Positions 6,431 to 7,781 of a DNA stretch of 7,781 bases are shown here, in pieces; within the stretch, counting starts at the first letter, position 1; each line of letters starts with the position of its first letter. Below the pieces are notes generated by a model, which saw only the letters and a list, made by a program, of their open reading frames with translations, was not told where the DNA came from and did no database searches. Location of the stretch: contig CAMDGW010000112.1 of the NCBI GenBank assembly GCA_945897695.1, positions 1-7,781 of the forward strand. Direction: 5' to 3'. Source of the stretch: Pseudobacteriovorax antillogorgiicola. Its GTDB lineage: Bacteria > Bdellovibrionota_B > Oligoflexia > Oligoflexales > RGVZ01. The translations under genes were made by a program, and so were the position numbers.

Positions 6431-6443
6431 CTTTCACCCCCCC

Positions 6444-7781
6444 ATGATTGACCTGTCAACCCTAAATCCTGAACAACGCCTGGCCGTGGAAACCGTTGAG
6501 GGGCCGGTCCTCGTGCTCGCAGGAGCCGGCACCGGCAAGACAAAAGCCATCACCATGCGCATGGCGTTCATGATTTCCCTGGGGGCTGCTCCTGAGTCTA
6601 TTGCTGCGATGACGTTCACAAATAAGGCGGCACGGGAAATGCTCGACCGCCTTGAGCATCTGGTGGGCGAGAAAATTGCTTCAAAGGTTAGGCTTGGCAC
6701 GTTTCATAGCTTTTGCCTTCACCTTCTTCGCGAGTTTGGCGATCGACTAGGACTTCCCAAAAAGTTTTCTTTGGCAGGAACTGGAGACCAAATTGATTTG
6801 TTACGGCGAGCTTTACAGGAGGAGGCTGCACTCTCAGCTGTTAACGTCGACGCCCTGCACGCTGAAATTAGCCGGGCAAAAAACGCGTTATTAAAGCCAG
6901 AAGATTTTGCTAGACGCGCCGTCCACGTTGCCATCGGACTTGAAACCGAGTTGATGGTTAAAGCCTACGAGCTTTATGAGCGTCAACTGAAGCTCAATCG
7001 AATGATCGATTTTGATGATTGTATTTTCAAGGCCGTTCAGTTGCTCGAAGATTTTCCCGAGGTTCGAAGCCAACTTGAAAATAGGTATCGCTATTTCATG
7101 GTTGATGAATTCCAGGACACAAATGCAGCACAGCTTCGGGTCCTCGAACTCTTGGCGTCTCGGCATAAAAACGTCTGTGTCGTGGGCGATGATGATCAAT
7201 CAATTTACAGCTGGCGCGGCGCCCTCTATGAAACGCTCGAGAAATTTGAGGTCATGTTTCCTGGCACGCGACTTATTAAGCTCGAACAAAACTATCGCTG
7301 CACCAGCGTCATATTGGATGCCGCTAACGCCGTAATCAAAAACAACTCCAAAAGAAAAGACAAAACCCTTTGGAGCGCAAACGAAGGCAGCTGGCCCATT
7401 GAGGTGCAAACCCTAGCCAGTGATGACGAAGAGGCCAGATTCATCGCCGACAAATGTATGTCACATTTAGGGGAAGGATTTCGAGCAGCAGACATCGCGA
7501 TACTTTATCGCGCCAACAATCAGGCGCGAAGCATTGAACTTGCCCTGCGGGAAATGAATATTGCTTATGAAACGTTTGGCGGCGGAAGTTTCTTTGAAAG
7601 AAAAGAAGTCAAAGACTTTCTTGCCTATGTCAGACTACTGGCTAGACCCCATGATAGGCTCGCATTTTACCGCATTATTAACACGCCTCATCGCGGAATT
7701 GGTATAAAATCTCTTGAAAAGATCGAAGAGCACTCTACAAAAAACCAGTCGTCACCGTGGGCAGTTGCGCGAACTGCAAGT
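6444..7781 (+). CDS. Rep/UvrD/PcrA-type superfamily 1A ATP-dependent DNA helicase (partial, C-terminus beyond right edge)
   Basis: 3'-5' DNA translocase/helicase acting in replication restart, mismatch or excision repair. The frame is open for 446 residues to the window edge, whereas whole proteins are about 670-750. Motifs in order: Q-motif LNPEQRLAV (7-15); Walker A AGAGTGKT (26-33); motif Ia TFTNKAAREM (57-66); motif Ib GTFHSF (85-90); the IDFDD element (188-192); Walker B DEFQDTN (221-227); motif III VGDDDQSIYSWRGA (247-260); motif IV LEQNYRCT (280-287); and in domain 2 FGGGSFFERKEVKDFLAY (378-395) and INTPHRGIG (412-420). All ATPase residues are intact (Lys32, Asp221, Glu222, Gln252, Arg285). 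The GGDSW-like details and the FFxRxEVKD block look closest to Rep from memory, but Rep, UvrD and PcrA cannot be separated without the C-terminus. The ATG is chosen because the Q-motif begins seven residues in, as in relatives. It is divergent from yajC, and the reader should note the missing Shine-Dalgarno. Confidence 0.95.
   Translation, partial: MIDLSTLNPEQRLAVETVEGPVLVLAGAGTGKTKAITMRMAFMISLGAAPESIAAMTFTNKAAREMLDRLEHLVGEKIASKVRLGTFHSFCLHLLREFGDRLGLPKKFSLAGTGDQIDLLRRALQEEAALSAVNVDALHAEISRAKNALLKPEDFARRAVHVAIGLETELMVKAYELYERQLKLNRMIDFDDCIFKAVQLLEDFPEVRSQLENRYRYFMVDEFQDTNAAQLRVLELLASRHKNVCVVGDDDQSIYSWRGALYETLEKFEVMFPGTRLIKLEQNYRCTSVILDAANAVIKNNSKRKDKTLWSANEGSWPIEVQTLASDDEEARFIADKCMSHLGEGFRAADIAILYRANNQARSIELALREMNIAYETFGGGSFFERKEVKDFLAYVRLLARPHDRLAFYRIINTPHRGIGIKSLEKIEEHSTKNQSSPWAVARTAS

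Noticed and set aside
6437..6443. C7 tract as a phase-variation switch of the helicase
   Set aside because: The tract is outside the coding frame, is short compared with known contingency loci, and a housekeeping helicase is an unlikely phase-variable gene. Kept only as part of the leader observation.
6459..7495. Several minus-strand open frames opposite the helicase gene
   Set aside because: All are antisense to the uninterrupted helicase frame and short, with no motif or start signal.
1..7781. Search for CRISPR repeats, tRNA/rRNA, insertion-sequence ends, toxin-antitoxin or defence genes
   Set aside because: By eye on both strands nothing supports any of these. Intergenic space is only about 450 nt in total and is covered by the features listed.

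Overview
The window reads as an ordinary chromosomal stretch of a Gram-negative bacterium. It holds five genes on the minus strand and one divergent gene on the plus strand, and both outermost genes run off the window. The Gram-negative call rests on an exported beta-barrel-like protein and YajC. The succinate dehydrogenase has a single-chain five-helix cytochrome b and a long-form flavoprotein, as in Bdellovibrionota, Myxococcota, Bacteroidota and other menaquinone users. A Bdellovibrionota-like or other former deltaproteobacterial host is my best guess, but it is inference and no 16S or marker gene is present.

Layout, right to left on the minus strand: yajC (5886-6248); a secreted FadL/PorV-like outer-membrane protein (4730-5746); a full-length two-unit M16 zinc metallopeptidase (2113-4695); sdhC, the diheme cytochrome b subunit (1381-2046); and sdhA, the flavoprotein (1-1368), which is cut by the left edge after 456 codons. 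Gaps between these genes are 139, 34, 66 and 12 nt. sdhC-sdhA is clearly one translational unit, with sdhB expected beyond the left edge. The outer-membrane protein and peptidase are probably cotranscribed. Whether all five form one transcript cannot be settled here, because stem-loops sit after yajC and right after the peptidase stop codon.

On the plus strand, from 6444 to the right edge, is the first 446 codons of a Rep/UvrD/PcrA-type helicase with all N-terminal helicase motifs intact. The 195-nt divergent region between yajC and the helicase holds a perfect 7-bp inverted repeat, a 20-bp-spaced direct repeat, and a possible promoter so close to the helicase ATG that its mRNA would have almost no leader.

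Functionally the genes are a mix of housekeeping roles: respiration/TCA cycle (sdhCA), Sec translocon accessory (yajC), DNA repair or replication (helicase), proteolysis (M16) and an uncharacterised envelope protein. I see no mobile element, CRISPR array, tRNA, rRNA, toxin-antitoxin pair or recognisable defence system. The points most worth a second look are the uncharacterised envelope protein next to a peptidase that lacks a visible signal peptide, yajC without secD after it, and the regulatory structure of the two intergenic regions around yajC.
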